Shown: positions 52,968 through 62,105 of the stretch, piece after piece
Layout: each line of letters opens with the position of its first letter
How positions within the stretch are numbered: the first letter of the stretch is position 1
From: Bacillus paramycoides
Lineage (GTDB): Bacteria > Bacillota > Bacilli > Bacillales > Bacillaceae_G
Direction: 5' to 3'
Assembly: GCF_001884235.1 (NCBI RefSeq)
Contig: NZ_MAOI01000085.1
Span: 1-64,000 of the forward strand
DNA: 64,000 nucleotides
Position numbers and translations under genes: made by a program
Notes under the pieces: generated by a model
What the model was told of the DNA's origin: nothing
Databases searched by the model: none
What the model saw: only the letters and a program-made list of their open reading frames with translations

Positions 52968-53595
52968 GACCTTTATTAATCTTTGCATGTGTTTTAAAGA
53001 AAACTGGGAAATGTACATTATATATTACGGTGACGACACGAATAACGAATGTTATTAATAAACAAACATAGAAAGCTAACACGTGTGCCCCCAGTGCATG
53101 TGTGATTAGGAAGCTAACTGCTCCTAAAATAGAAGCGATTGCGTATATTTCTTTTCGGAATACATAAGGGATATCTTGAGCGCAAATGTCGCGTAAAATA
53201 CCGCCTCCAATACCTGTAATGACTCCCATTGAAACGACTAAGAACGAGGCGTCAACGTGATGTGACATTGCTGCATTTGCACCAATAGCTGTAAAAACAC
53301 CTAAACCAACAGCATCAGAAAGCATAATAACGACTTGAAGTTTATTAATACGCTCAAAAAACATACATGTGAATAATGCTGATAGTACACTTACGAAAAA
53401 GTAAATGGGTTTTACAAATGCGACGGGAGGCAGGTTACCAATCATAATATCACGAATAATACCGCCGCCGAGCGCAGTAGCTACAGCTAAACAAAGGACA
53501 CCAAATAAATCTAAATCTTTTTTCAAACCAACTAATGTACCAGAAATGGCAGCGGCGATAATGCCAAGAAACGTAAATATATCGATTAATAACAT
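52963..53595 (-). CDS. TRIC-family (UPF0126) cation channel-like protein
   Basis: 210-aa protein with seven predicted TM helices, built from two repeats of the UPF0126 domain. Each repeat has a glycine-rich pore motif: ALGGGIIRDIMIG and GIGGGILRDICAQ. These are the prokaryotic TRIC channels, which conduct monovalent cations. The physiological role in bacilli is unknown. Monocistronic; the start at 53595 follows a GGGATTAAGG-like site. Confidence 0.88.
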   Translation of the reverse strand: MLLIDIFTFLGIIAAAISGTLVGLKKDLDLFGVLCLAVATALGGGIIRDIMIGNLPPVAFVKPIYFFVSVLSALFTCMFFERINKLQVVIMLSDAVGLGVFTAIGANAAMSHHVDASFLVVSMGVITGIGGGILRDICAQDIPYVFRKEIYAIASILGAVSFLITHALGAHVLAFYVCLLITFVIRVVTVIYNVHFPVFFKTHAKINKGH

Positions 53596-54078
53596 GGCCT
53601 TAATCCCTTTCTCTTAAAGATGTTCCAGAGAAAAAATATACACTAAAGTTTTGGAAATAACAATTACTTTTCGCTACATGTAGAAAAATGGATGAAATAC
53701 ATAAAGAAAGCGTTTGAAAATGTTTGGAAAGTAAATTAAAAAAGTGCTGAGAGATTAATTTTGTAGTTTTTTGCTGTGGTTTAGTTGGAGGGGGGGACAA
53801 TAGAAAAGGGGTAGTTTTACATTTGTATAAAATGATAAAAAAATATTTCTATATTGTCGAAAATAAGTAAATGGGTGTTAGATAGTTTGTATAGAGATAG
53901 GGAAGGATAGCTAAAGGACAATACCCTCCACTACTAATAATGCTGGATTTGACTAGTTTCGGCATAAAAAATAGTTCTCAATTTAAATATGAGTTATGTT
54001 ATAATTGCTAGGTGTTTTTTAAACGATAGAAAACTATGATTAAAAGATAATGTAAAGATTTTGTATGGAGGTCTTGGA
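53596..54078. other. Long intergenic region without a recognised gene
   Basis: About 480 bp between the divergent TRIC-family and O-antigen-ligase-like genes. Frames on both strands are short and low-complexity. A TTATAAT at about 53999 is a plausible -10 for the downstream polysaccharide genes, but I cannot pair it with a good -35. Nothing else is supported. Confidence 0.5.
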
Positions 54079-55530
54079 ATGTTAGCAAATCAAGCTAGGG
54101 TTAGATTTGAGCATTTTTTGCTCTTTTTTATTATTTTACAGCCTGTTTTAGATTTATTAACGTCTCTTAGCATCATTTTATTAAAGTCAAATGCCACTGT
54201 TGGAATTGTAGTAAGATTTCTTATTATGGCTGTTGGTGGTATTTACATTTTAATTCAGGCGAAAGAGAAGGAAAATAGGAAGTTTTTAATTTACCTTATA
54301 TTATTAGCAGTAGTATTAGGAATAGGATTTATTAATAATACACTAGTTAAGAATCCTATTGTACTGGGTGAAGAAGTTAAGTTTGTTGCGAAGGCATTAT
54401 ATATATATATTATGCTAGGGTCATACATTTTAGCTTTAAAATCATTGAAAAAGACAGTAAATATTAGTGATAAAGTCAGAAATAGCATTGTATATTCTAC
54501 ATTAATCATTAACGCTGTTATGGTTATTTCTATTTCAACATCTACAGACTTTGGTAGTTATGAATGGATGAAAGTTGGTTCCCGAGGGTGGTTCTATGCA
54601 GGTAATGAACTAGGATCAATCTTAGCTATCATTTTCCCTATTGTGGTACTATATTCTATTCAAAAAACAAAGAGCGTGAAACATGTTTTATATTGGATTC
54701 CATCGCTTTTAATGATTTACTCTTTAATTCAAGTTGGTACAAAAGTAGGAATGGGCTCAATTGGTGCTACGTTAGCAGCAGTAATTGGAATTATCGTACT
54801 ACAATTACTATTCGATAGAAAAAATCCAAACAAGAAGTCTCTTGTACTTAATGCATTCATTGCTGTCGTCCTATTAGCTGGTGTTGCCGGAACGTTTAAA
54901 ATGACACCATTAGCACAAAATATGGGCATTCATACTAACTATTTATCAGAACAAAATGTAGCGCAGCAAGGTCAAAAAGAACAAGAAATTAAAGAGAAAA
55001 TTAAAAAAGAAGAAAAACAACATAAAGTTGAAAAGCCAGAAGAAAAGGCAAAGATAGAAGAAGAAGTTAAGAAAGAGCTGGAGAAAGAGCAAAAGAAAGA
55101 AAATCAAGAAAATCTTATTTTCAGCGGACGTCAAGTATATGAAGAGAGACATAAGCAGTTCTTTAAAGAAGCGCCAATGTCACAAAAGCTATTAGGAATG
55201 GGTTATGCAGGTAACTTTAAGTATAATGAACAAAAGCAACCAGATCCGAAGTTAATTGAAATGGACTTCCATGATTGGTTTTATGATTTCGGAATTATTG
55301 GCTTTGCATTACTAATGATTCCATTTATTTATTACGGCTTAAGAATCCTACTAGCATTTATTACAAGATTTAAGGAAATATTTAATATAAAATATGGAAT
55401 GATTTCAGTAAGCTTAGTATTAGCACTAGGCATTGCATATATTGCAGGACATATTTTGACAGCACCAGGAGTTGGTATTTACTTTGTAGTGGTGTTAGCT
55501 TATCTAATTGTCGATCTAGAAATTGAATGA
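54079..55530 (+). CDS. O-antigen ligase/polymerase-like membrane protein
   Basis: 483-aa polytopic protein with about 11 TM helices, resembling O-antigen ligase (WaaL/Wzy/TuaE) proteins. A large extracytoplasmic loop (about 285-390) contains a Lys/Glu-rich coiled-coil-like tract followed by GRQVYEERHKQFF, and a LLGMGYAGN segment near the ligase loop position. The ATG at 54079 follows GGAGG by 8 nt; an earlier TTG at 54061 would include that site. It probably starts a surface-polysaccharide unit with the two genes after it, although a hairpin separates them. Confidence 0.8.
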   Translation: MLANQARVRFEHFLLFFIILQPVLDLLTSLSIILLKSNATVGIVVRFLIMAVGGIYILIQAKEKENRKFLIYLILLAVVLGIGFINNTLVKNPIVLGEEVKFVAKALYIYIMLGSYILALKSLKKTVNISDKVRNSIVYSTLIINAVMVISISTSTDFGSYEWMKVGSRGWFYAGNELGSILAIIFPIVVLYSIQKTKSVKHVLYWIPSLLMIYSLIQVGTKVGMGSIGATLAAVIGIIVLQLLFDRKNPNKKSLVLNAFIAVVLLAGVAGTFKMTPLAQNMGIHTNYLSEQNVAQQGQKEQEIKEKIKKEEKQHKVEKPEEKAKIEEEVKKELEKEQKKENQENLIFSGRQVYEERHKQFFKEAPMSQKLLGMGYAGNFKYNEQKQPDPKLIEMDFHDWFYDFGIIGFALLMIPFIYYGLRILLAFITRFKEIFNIKYGMISVSLVLALGIAYIAGHILTAPGVGIYFVVVLAYLIVDLEIE

Positions 55531-55532
55531 TA

Positions 55533-55568
55533 AAAATAAAAGCTAACTTTTGTTAGCTTTTATTTTTT
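55533..55568 (+). terminator. Terminator or attenuator after the ligase-like gene
   Basis: AAAATAAAAGCTAAC (55533-55547) pairs with GTTAGCTTTTATTTT (55552-55566). Confidence 0.85.
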
Positions 55569-55625
55569 AGTACAGTAAGATGAAGATAGATGGAAATGCA
55601 GCGAGGATTTAAAGGAGGAAAAAAT

Positions 55626-56735
55626 ATGAGGATATTGCATATGAATGCAGGAGCAGAAGATGGGGGAGGAAAAACACATATTATTTCACTTCTCGATCAG
55701 TTTCCAACCGGTGAAGTAGAATTAGCAGTATTTGAAGATGGAATTGTTGCGAAAGAAGCAAGAGAGCTAGGGATAAAAGTTCATGTGTTTTCACAAAAAT
55801 CTCGCTATGATTTATCTATTTTAAAGAACATAAGTGACTTCATTAATAAAGAAAAATTTGATGTAGTTCATACACACGGTCCTAGGGCGAATTTTTATGT
55901 TTCACTAATGAAAAAGAAAATCGAGGCAAAATGGGTAACGACAATTCATAGTGATCCATTTCAAGACTTTACTAAACAAGGCTTAAAGGGTTGGATTTTT
56001 ACTAAATTAAACTTAAAGGCTTTAAAAAATATAGATTTATTTTTTGTTGTAACGAATAGATTGAAAAAAAGCTTAGCGGCATTAGGCATTTCAAATGAAA
56101 AGATGCATGTTATTTATAACGGGATTGAATATGATAAGGAAAAAGCACAAGGTTATAATAAACAGGAAATGTTTAATATTGATGAAGATGTGTTTACTGC
56201 AATTCAAGTGGCACGCTTGCATCCTGTTAAAGGACATGAAGTTTTATTCGATGCATTGAAGCAGACGAAATTGACGAAAATTAAAGTATTATTAGTTGGT
56301 GATGGTCCGTTAGAAAATGAGCTGAAGGCACTAGCTACTGAAAAAGGGATTAATGATAAAGTTGAGTTTTTAGGACATCGTCAAGATGTAAAACAATTAT
56401 TTGCATCATCACATATAAATTTATTAACATCGCATAGTGAAGGGTTCCCATTAGTCCTATTAGAAGCGGCAAATCAACGTGTTCCATCTATCGTGACGAG
56501 AGCGGGAGAAATCGAACCGCTAATTGTAGATGAAACATATGGATGGATTGTACCAACCGGTAATGGTAAAGCATTAGCAGAGGCACTAGAGGAAGCTTAT
56601 GACAAGTGGAAAACAGGAGAGCTAGCTGTGATGGGAAAACATATTTACGAACACGCTACAATGAACTTCTCACTACACAAATTATATGAAGATACGAAAG
56701 AAACGTATAAGCAATTAATAGCGAAAAACCTTTAA
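55626..56735 (+). CDS. Family 4 glycosyltransferase
   Basis: 369-aa GT-B-fold retaining glycosyltransferase: the N-terminal domain has DGGGKTHII and VVHTHGPRANFY; the C-terminal nucleotide-sugar domain has VARLHPVKGHE, LLVGDGPLENEL and the EX7E-type SEGFPLVLLEAANQ. No TM segments. ATG at 55626 with AAAGGAGGAAAA upstream; the frame is open from 55590 but that start has no site. It is 21 nt before the TagA/WecB gene, so the two are co-transcribed. Confidence 0.92.
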   Translation: MRILHMNAGAEDGGGKTHIISLLDQFPTGEVELAVFEDGIVAKEARELGIKVHVFSQKSRYDLSILKNISDFINKEKFDVVHTHGPRANFYVSLMKKKIEAKWVTTIHSDPFQDFTKQGLKGWIFTKLNLKALKNIDLFFVVTNRLKKSLAALGISNEKMHVIYNGIEYDKEKAQGYNKQEMFNIDEDVFTAIQVARLHPVKGHEVLFDALKQTKLTKIKVLLVGDGPLENELKALATEKGINDKVEFLGHRQDVKQLFASSHINLLTSHSEGFPLVLLEAANQRVPSIVTRAGEIEPLIVDETYGWIVPTGNGKALAEALEEAYDKWKTGELAVMGKHIYEHATMNFSLHKLYEDTKETYKQLIAKNL

Positions 56736-56756
56736 TAATAGAGAGGATAGTTAATT

Positions 56757-57497
56757 ATGGCAGTACAAACAGTTGATATTCTAGGCGTTCCTTTCTCTAC
56801 AATGACAATGGATGAAACGATCCAATATTTAAAGAAACAACTAGAATTAGAGCAAGCTCATACTTTTCAGGTGGTAACAGCAAATCCTGAAATTGTTATG
56901 TGCGCAAAAAAGGACGAAAAGTTCCATAAAACATTATTAAATACAGACTTAATTACACCTGATGGTATTGGGGTTGTAAAAGCAAGTGGTATGCTTGGCA
57001 CACCATTAAAAGAGCGTGTAGCTGGATTTGATTTAATGAGCAATTTATTTGCAAAGTTATCAGAAGATAAGAAATCAGTATCTGTTTTCTTATTAGGTGC
57101 AAAACCACATGTTGTACAAGCTGCAGCTGATCATTTAACGAAGACATATTCGGCTGTATCTATTGTGGGTATACAAGATGGATATTTTAAACAAGAAGAA
57201 GAAGAGAATATTGTTTCACGTATTCAAGAGGCAAAACCAGACCTATTACTTGTTGCGCTTGGCTTCCCAAGACAAGAAAACTTTATCCAAAACAATAAGC
57301 ATCGTTTAGAAACGAAAATGGCTGTTGGAGTAGGCGGTAGTTTAGATGTATGGGCAGGAGAGGTAAAACGTGCCCCAAAATGGATTCAAGCTATTCATTT
57401 AGAGTGGTTTTATAGATTATGTAGCAATCCAACACGTTGGCGCCGTCAGTTAGTATTAGCGGAATTTTTAAAAGAAGTAATGCGTTCAAAAAAGTAG
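56757..57497 (+). CDS. tagA: WecB/TagA/CpsF-family glycosyltransferase
   Basis: 246-aa GT26 enzyme. Typical N-acetylmannosaminyltransferase features are the N-terminal VVTANPEIVMCAKKD, the DLITPDGIGVVKAS loop with catalytic Asp, LLVALGFPRQENFI and the GVGGSLDVWAGEVKRAPKW stretch. TagA adds ManNAc to undecaprenyl-PP-GlcNAc in linkage-unit synthesis. In this group such enzymes serve teichoic acid or secondary wall polysaccharide. The C-terminal basic tail may bind the membrane. Confidence 0.92.
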   Translation: MAVQTVDILGVPFSTMTMDETIQYLKKQLELEQAHTFQVVTANPEIVMCAKKDEKFHKTLLNTDLITPDGIGVVKASGMLGTPLKERVAGFDLMSNLFAKLSEDKKSVSVFLLGAKPHVVQAAADHLTKTYSAVSIVGIQDGYFKQEEEENIVSRIQEAKPDLLLVALGFPRQENFIQNNKHRLETKMAVGVGGSLDVWAGEVKRAPKWIQAIHLEWFYRLCSNPTRWRRQLVLAEFLKEVMRSKK

Positions 57498-57519
57498 CGG
57501 AACATCGCTACTTTTTTTA
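57492..57519 (+). terminator. Terminator of the GT4-tagA unit
   Basis: AGTAGCG (57493-57499) pairs with CGCTACT (57506-57512), followed by T7. The hairpin includes the tagA stop codon. Confidence 0.85.
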
Positions 57520-57603
57520 TTTGTTCATTTTTGATAAACATTTTATTTTTTGGGAATGATGAAGGAGAATTTTTTACGCGAAAGTATTTTACTTATACAA
57601 TTC

Positions 57604-57637
57604 ACACATGTAAAATGATGTGTAAAGACAGCTGTGT
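57604..57637 (+). promoter_or_regulatory. Possible NiaR-type operator upstream of the niaP-like gene
   Basis: ACACAT (57604-57609) and ATGTGT (57618-57623) are inverted, and the adjoining GTGTAAAGACAGCTGTGT (57620-57637) repeats the same ACA/TGTGT pattern. Niacin-transporter genes of bacilli are controlled by NiaR (YrxA), whose sites contain such palindromic ACAC/GTGT elements. The assignment is an inference from resemblance and context only. Confidence 0.4.
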
Positions 57638-57651
57638 AAGGAGGACCTCTT

Positions 57652-58851
57652 GTGGGTAAGGTAAAAGAAATTTCAAAGCGAAAGCTACTTGGTATAGCGG
57701 GGCTTGGCTGGCTATTTGACGCAATGGATGTTGGAATGCTTTCGTTTGTAATTGTGGCATTACAAAAAGATTGGGGATTAAGTACTCAAGAGATGGGTTG
57801 GATAGGGAGTATTAACTCAATTGGTATGGCTGTAGGGGCGCTCGTTTTTGGGATACTATCAGATAAAATAGGACGGAAATCAGTCTTTATTATTACATTA
57901 TTACTATTTTCTATCGGTAGTGGTTTAACAGCTTTAACGACGACACTCGCGATGTTTCTTGTTTTACGATTTTTAATTGGTATGGGACTTGGCGGAGAAC
58001 TTCCAGTTGCATCTACTCTTGTATCGGAGAGTGTTGAAGCGCACGAACGTGGAAAGATAGTTGTACTATTAGAAAGTTTCTGGGCTGGTGGCTGGTTAAT
58101 CGCAGCTCTTATCTCGTATTTTGTTATTCCTAAATATGGTTGGGAAGTTGCGATGGTATTAAGTGCAGTTCCAGCGTTATATGCTTTATATTTAAGATGG
58201 AATTTACCCGATTCCCCGCGATTCGAAAAGGTTGAAAAAAGGCCATCTGTTATTGAAAATATAAAATCGGTTTGGTCTGGAGAATATCGTAAGGCAACAA
58301 TTATGTTATGGATCCTATGGTTTTGTGTTGTCTTTTCCTATTATGGCATGTTCCTTTGGTTACCTAGTGTAATGGTATTGAAAGGCTTTAGTTTAATAAA
58401 AAGTTTTCAGTACGTACTCATTATGACTTTAGCCCAACTTCCAGGATATTTTACAGCTGCATGGTTTATTGAACGCCTTGGTCGTAAATTTGTATTGGTT
58501 ACGTATTTAATTGGTACAGCATGTAGTGCGTATGTGTTCGGGATCGCGGATTCATTAACAGCATTAATAGTAGCTGGTATGTTACTCTCCTTCTTTAATT
58601 TAGGTGCGTGGGGTGCCTTATATGCTTATACACCTGAACAGTATCCAACGGTTATTCGCGGTACAGGTGCAGGAATGGCAGCAGCATTCGGGCGTATTGG
58701 TGGTATTCTTGGCCCATTATTAGTAGGTTATTTAGTTGCTTCACAAGCTTCGCTCTCGCTAATATTTACGATTTTTTGTGGATCAATTTTAATTGGAGCA
58801 CTTGCTGTAGTTATACTTGGTCAAGAAACGAAACAGAGGGAATTAGCATAA
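57652..58851 (+). CDS. niaP: MFS transporter, NiaP-like (niacin uptake)
   Basis: 399-aa major facilitator protein with 12 TM helices. MFS motifs include GILSDKIGRKSVF (motif A, TM2-3) and RFLIGMGLGGELPVAS. The sequence closely resembles B. subtilis YceI/NiaP, the nicotinate/nicotinamide transporter, by my reading. The start is GTG at 57652 with AAGGAGGACC upstream. An inverted-repeat operator candidate overlaps the leader. Monocistronic with a terminator. Confidence 0.85.
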   Translation: MGKVKEISKRKLLGIAGLGWLFDAMDVGMLSFVIVALQKDWGLSTQEMGWIGSINSIGMAVGALVFGILSDKIGRKSVFIITLLLFSIGSGLTALTTTLAMFLVLRFLIGMGLGGELPVASTLVSESVEAHERGKIVVLLESFWAGGWLIAALISYFVIPKYGWEVAMVLSAVPALYALYLRWNLPDSPRFEKVEKRPSVIENIKSVWSGEYRKATIMLWILWFCVVFSYYGMFLWLPSVMVLKGFSLIKSFQYVLIMTLAQLPGYFTAAWFIERLGRKFVLVTYLIGTACSAYVFGIADSLTALIVAGMLLSFFNLGAWGALYAYTPEQYPTVIRGTGAGMAAAFGRIGGILGPLLVGYLVASQASLSLIFTIFCGSILIGALAVVILGQETKQRELA

Positions 58852-58854
58852 AAG

Positions 58855-58885
58855 AAAAGGGAAACCAAGGTGGTTTCCTTTTTTC
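58855..58885 (+). terminator. Terminator of niaP
   Basis: AAAAGGGAAACCA pairs with TGGTTTCCTTTT, with one bulged G, followed by T. Confidence 0.8.
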
Positions 58886-58991
58886 TGTTTTTTTAGATAA
58901 ATAATGGTATAGTAAGAAAAAGGGATTGTTTCTTACTAAAGCGAATGTATACAACAGGACATATGGACAAAGGAATTAGGTGGTTGGATAA

Positions 58992-59708
58992 ATGAAAATT
59001 TTACTTATCATGGAAGAGACAGAAGAGCGAAGAAAATTAGTTGAGAACTTTACTGAGAATATTCGAAATGTAGAATGTTTTGAAGCGAAAACTGGAACAG
59101 AATCTTTGCTAATAATGAAAAAACATACACCTGATTTTGTTTTTTTGAATTCGCAATTAATAGATGGTACTGGTTTTGAATACTCGAGTTTATTACGAGA
59201 AGTAAATTGTTATACGAAATTTATTTTTATTGGTGAGGATATAGAAGAGGCAATTACAGCTTTTCGTTTTCAAGCGTTTTATTATTTATTACGACCATTT
59301 CGTGAAGAAGATTTACAATTCATTTTATATAAAATGGGGAAAGAACAAGTTGAGAAGGCAAAGAGTCATTTGCGTAAACTACCGATAGAAGGCCATGAGG
59401 GGATTAGATATATTTTCCCAGAAGATATTGTATATGTAAGTAAAAATAAGGAAAATAAAACAGTTTCAATTTATACAACGAATAATCAGTATATTTCAAC
59501 GTACACACTCCAGGAATTAGAAAATAAACTAAATGTATATGATTTTTTACGTGTACATAAAAGTTATTTAATTAACATGTCATATGTACAAGAGCTTAAA
59601 CCTTATTATAATGGCACGTATAATTTGTATTTAGACAGGTATGATGAGCAACCGATTCCAGTAAGCCGCAATTATGTAAAACGACTTCGAAATAAAATTG
59701 AGCTATGA
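58992..59708 (+). CDS. LytTR-family regulator with a degenerate receiver
   Basis: 238-aa protein with a receiver-like domain (about 1-115) and a LytTR DNA-binding domain (about 140-238: FLRVHKSYLINMSYV, YNLYLDRYDEQPIPVSRNYVKRL). The receiver lacks the usual active site: the phosphoacceptor position is N53 (FVFLNSQL), the acidic pair is EE and the switch lysine is R (LLRPF). It therefore cannot be phosphorylated in the normal way. It lies 122 nt upstream of cstA with no kinase gene next to it. DNA binding at cstA is a reasonable inference. Confidence 0.88.
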   Translation: MKILLIMEETEERRKLVENFTENIRNVECFEAKTGTESLLIMKKHTPDFVFLNSQLIDGTGFEYSSLLREVNCYTKFIFIGEDIEEAITAFRFQAFYYLLRPFREEDLQFILYKMGKEQVEKAKSHLRKLPIEGHEGIRYIFPEDIVYVSKNKENKTVSIYTTNNQYISTYTLQELENKLNVYDFLRVHKSYLINMSYVQELKPYYNGTYNLYLDRYDEQPIPVSRNYVKRLRNKIEL

Positions 59709-59740
59709 CAAGTAATGAGAGAATTTTAACATAATAACCT

Positions 59741-59768
59741 AAAAATCCTTCATGATAGGGAGGATTTA
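59741..59768 (+). terminator. Weak hairpin after the LytTR gene
   Basis: AAATCCT (59742-59748) pairs with AGGATTT (59761-59767) around a 12-nt loop. The T run is poor; partial read-through into cstA is plausible. Confidence 0.35.
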
Positions 59769-59773
59769 AGTTA

Positions 59774-59788
59774 AATATTCAGAAAATT
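59774..59788. promoter_or_regulatory. Candidate CodY box upstream of cstA
   Basis: AATATTCAGAAAATT matches AATTTTCWGAAAATT at 14 of 15 positions. It lies 43 bp upstream of the cstA start and just upstream of a TACAAT that may be its -10 (59792-59797). Confidence 0.6.
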
Positions 59789-59830
59789 TAGTACAATCTC
59801 CTCTAAGAAGTAGTAATGGGGGGATTGTAT

Positions 59831-61906
59831 GTGAAAACATTGAAATCAATTTTACTTTGGGGAGTTATTGCAGCACTAGGAGCATCTGCTTTTGGTGTAA
59901 TAGCTTTATCACAAGGTGAGACAATTAATGCTGTATGGCTATTAGTTGCTGCTGTATCAGTGTATGCGATTGCTTATCGCTTTTATAGTAGATTTATAGC
60001 AAGGAAAGTTTTTGGCCTAGATAATAATAGGCAAACACCTGCTCATACGTTAAATGATGGGAAGGATTATGTTCCGACAAATAAATGGGTTTTATTCGGA
60101 CATCACTTTGCAGCGATTGCTGGGGCAGGTCCTTTAGTAGGACCAATTTTGGCGGCGCAGATGGGATATTTACCTGGGACAATTTGGATTATTGTTGGGG
60201 TAGTTATCGCTGGAGCTGTACAAGATTTTGTAATTTTATTTGCTTCAATGAGACGTAATGGTAAATCATTAGGGGAAATGATTAAAGATGAGATTGGTCC
60301 TGTTACAGGGTTAATTGCAATGATTGGTATTTTAGGTATTATGATCATTTTATTAGCAGTATTAGCTTTAGTAGTTGTGAAGGCACTTGTTGGAAGCCCA
60401 TGGGGAATGTTTACAATCGCAGCAACGATTCCAATTGCTATTTTAATGGGAGTTTACATGCGTTACATTAGACCAGGGCGAGTAGGGGAAGGATCAGTAA
60501 TTGGTATTGTTCTACTAGTCCTATCTCTTATTGGAGGACAGTATGTAGCGGAAAATCCAACGCTTGCAAGTATGTTTACTTTTAGTGGTGAAACAATTGC
60601 TATTATGCTTATTGTATATGGATTCATTGCATCGGCATTACCAGTTTGGATGCTCCTTGCACCACGTGATTATTTAAGTACATTTTTAAAAGTAGGAACG
60701 ATTGTTGGATTAGCAATTGGTATTTTAATTGTAGCTCCAGATTTGAAGATGCCGGCAGTGTCTCAATTTATTGATGGAACAGGCCCTGTTTTCTCTGGGA
60801 ATTTATTTCCGTTTTTATTTATTACAATAGCTTGCGGTGCTGTCTCCGGATTCCATGCTCTCGTTTCATCAGGTACGACGCCGAAAATGATTGAGCAAGA
60901 AGGTCATGCACAACCAATTGGTTATGGGGCAATGTTAATGGAATCATTTGTAGCAGCGATGGCTATGATTGCAGCTTGTGTATTAACACCAGGAACTTAT
61001 TTTGCAATCAATAGTCCAGCAGCACTAATCGGAACAGATGTATCACAAGCGGCTCAAGTTATTTCTTCCTGGGGATTTGCTATTACACCGAATGAATTAA
61101 AAGAACTTGCTGTTAACGTCGGAGAACAGACTATTTTATCACGTACAGGTGGCGCACCAACATTAGCAATTGGTATGGCACATATATTTTCACAAGTAAT
61201 AGGTGGAACGGCGATGATGGCATTTTGGTATCATTTTGCTATTCTTTTTGAGGCACTATTTATTTTAACAACGATTGATGCTGGAACACGTGTAGGTCGA
61301 TTTATGATTCAAGACATTTTAGGCCATGTATATAAGCCGTTTGCGAAAACAGACTCTACATTAGCGAATGTGGTTGCTACAACGATATGCGTACTAGGCT
61401 GGGGGTACTTCTTATACCAAGGGGTAGTCGATCCTCTCGGTGGAATTAATACGCTATGGCCACTTTTCGGTATTGCAAATCAAATGTTAGCGGGGATTGC
61501 ATTATTACTTGGAACGACAATTTTATTCAAAATGGGGAAGAAGGCATACGTTTGGGTAACGCTTATTCCGACTGTAGGATTACTGATTGTAACGATGACA
61601 GCTGGTTATCAAAAGTTATTTCATGAAAATCCTAAAATAGGGTTCCTATCCCATGCGAAAGTGTTCCAAGGAGCATTAGATGATGGGAAGGTATTAGCTC
61701 CAGCTAAAAACGTTGCACAAATGAAGCAAATTATTTTTAATGACTATATTGATGCAACGCTTTGTGGGATTTTTATGATAGTTGTAATTGCTGTATTAAT
61801 TTCTGCACTTCGAATTTGGATTCAAGTATTAAGAAATAAGCCAATGCCGTTAAAAGAGGCACCATATATTCCAAGAGATGAAAGTGAGTCGAGGAACTAT
61901 GCTTAA
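59831..61906 (+). CDS. cstA: Carbon starvation protein CstA
   Basis: 691-aa membrane protein with about 16 TM helices of the CstA family; conserved segments include YDWxx-like KWVLFGHHFAAIAGAGPLVGPI, GSMRRNGKSLGEMI-type (FASMRRNGKSLGEM), SGFHALVSSGTTPKM and TLDAGTRVGRF-like (TTIDAGTRVGRFMI). CstA transports pyruvate or peptides under carbon limitation. The GTG at 59831 is taken as start because GGGGGG is about 7 nt upstream; an in-frame ATG at 59816 would place it inside the gene. It overlaps the next gene by 8 nt. Confidence 0.92.
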   Translation: MKTLKSILLWGVIAALGASAFGVIALSQGETINAVWLLVAAVSVYAIAYRFYSRFIARKVFGLDNNRQTPAHTLNDGKDYVPTNKWVLFGHHFAAIAGAGPLVGPILAAQMGYLPGTIWIIVGVVIAGAVQDFVILFASMRRNGKSLGEMIKDEIGPVTGLIAMIGILGIMIILLAVLALVVVKALVGSPWGMFTIAATIPIAILMGVYMRYIRPGRVGEGSVIGIVLLVLSLIGGQYVAENPTLASMFTFSGETIAIMLIVYGFIASALPVWMLLAPRDYLSTFLKVGTIVGLAIGILIVAPDLKMPAVSQFIDGTGPVFSGNLFPFLFITIACGAVSGFHALVSSGTTPKMIEQEGHAQPIGYGAMLMESFVAAMAMIAACVLTPGTYFAINSPAALIGTDVSQAAQVISSWGFAITPNELKELAVNVGEQTILSRTGGAPTLAIGMAHIFSQVIGGTAMMAFWYHFAILFEALFILTTIDAGTRVGRFMIQDILGHVYKPFAKTDSTLANVVATTICVLGWGYFLYQGVVDPLGGINTLWPLFGIANQMLAGIALLLGTTILFKMGKKAYVWVTLIPTVGLLIVTMTAGYQKLFHENPKIGFLSHAKVFQGALDDGKVLAPAKNVAQMKQIIFNDYIDATLCGIFMIVVIAVLISALRIWIQVLRNKPMPLKEAPYIPRDESESRNYA

Positions 61907-62102
61907 AAGATTACGGAAGGTATGGGGAAAGAGAAAACAATTTATTAGTTTACTTGTCGGAGTTCCAAGTTATGAAACATATGTAAATCATATGAAAGTA
62001 CATCATCCAGAAGAGAAAATTCTATGTCAAAAACAATTTTTTGCTGAGGCACAAGAAGCTAGATTTAATGCAAAAGGCGGAAAAATATCACGATGTTGTT
62101 AA
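61899..62102 (+). CDS. YbdD/YjiX family small protein
   Basis: 67-aa basic protein of the YbdD/YjiX (DUF466) family. The family features are YETYVNHMKVHHPE, the basic stretch LKRLRKVW and the final CC of ISRCC. Members occur directly after cstA/btsT genes in many bacteria and are thought to assist those transporters. The ATG at 61899 overlaps the cstA stop codon, so it is translationally coupled; GAGGAAC is upstream. An earlier in-frame start at 61878 is less likely. Confidence 0.9.
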   Translation: MLKRLRKVWGKRKQFISLLVGVPSYETYVNHMKVHHPEEKILCQKQFFAEAQEARFNAKGGKISRCC

Positions 62103-62105
62103 TGG

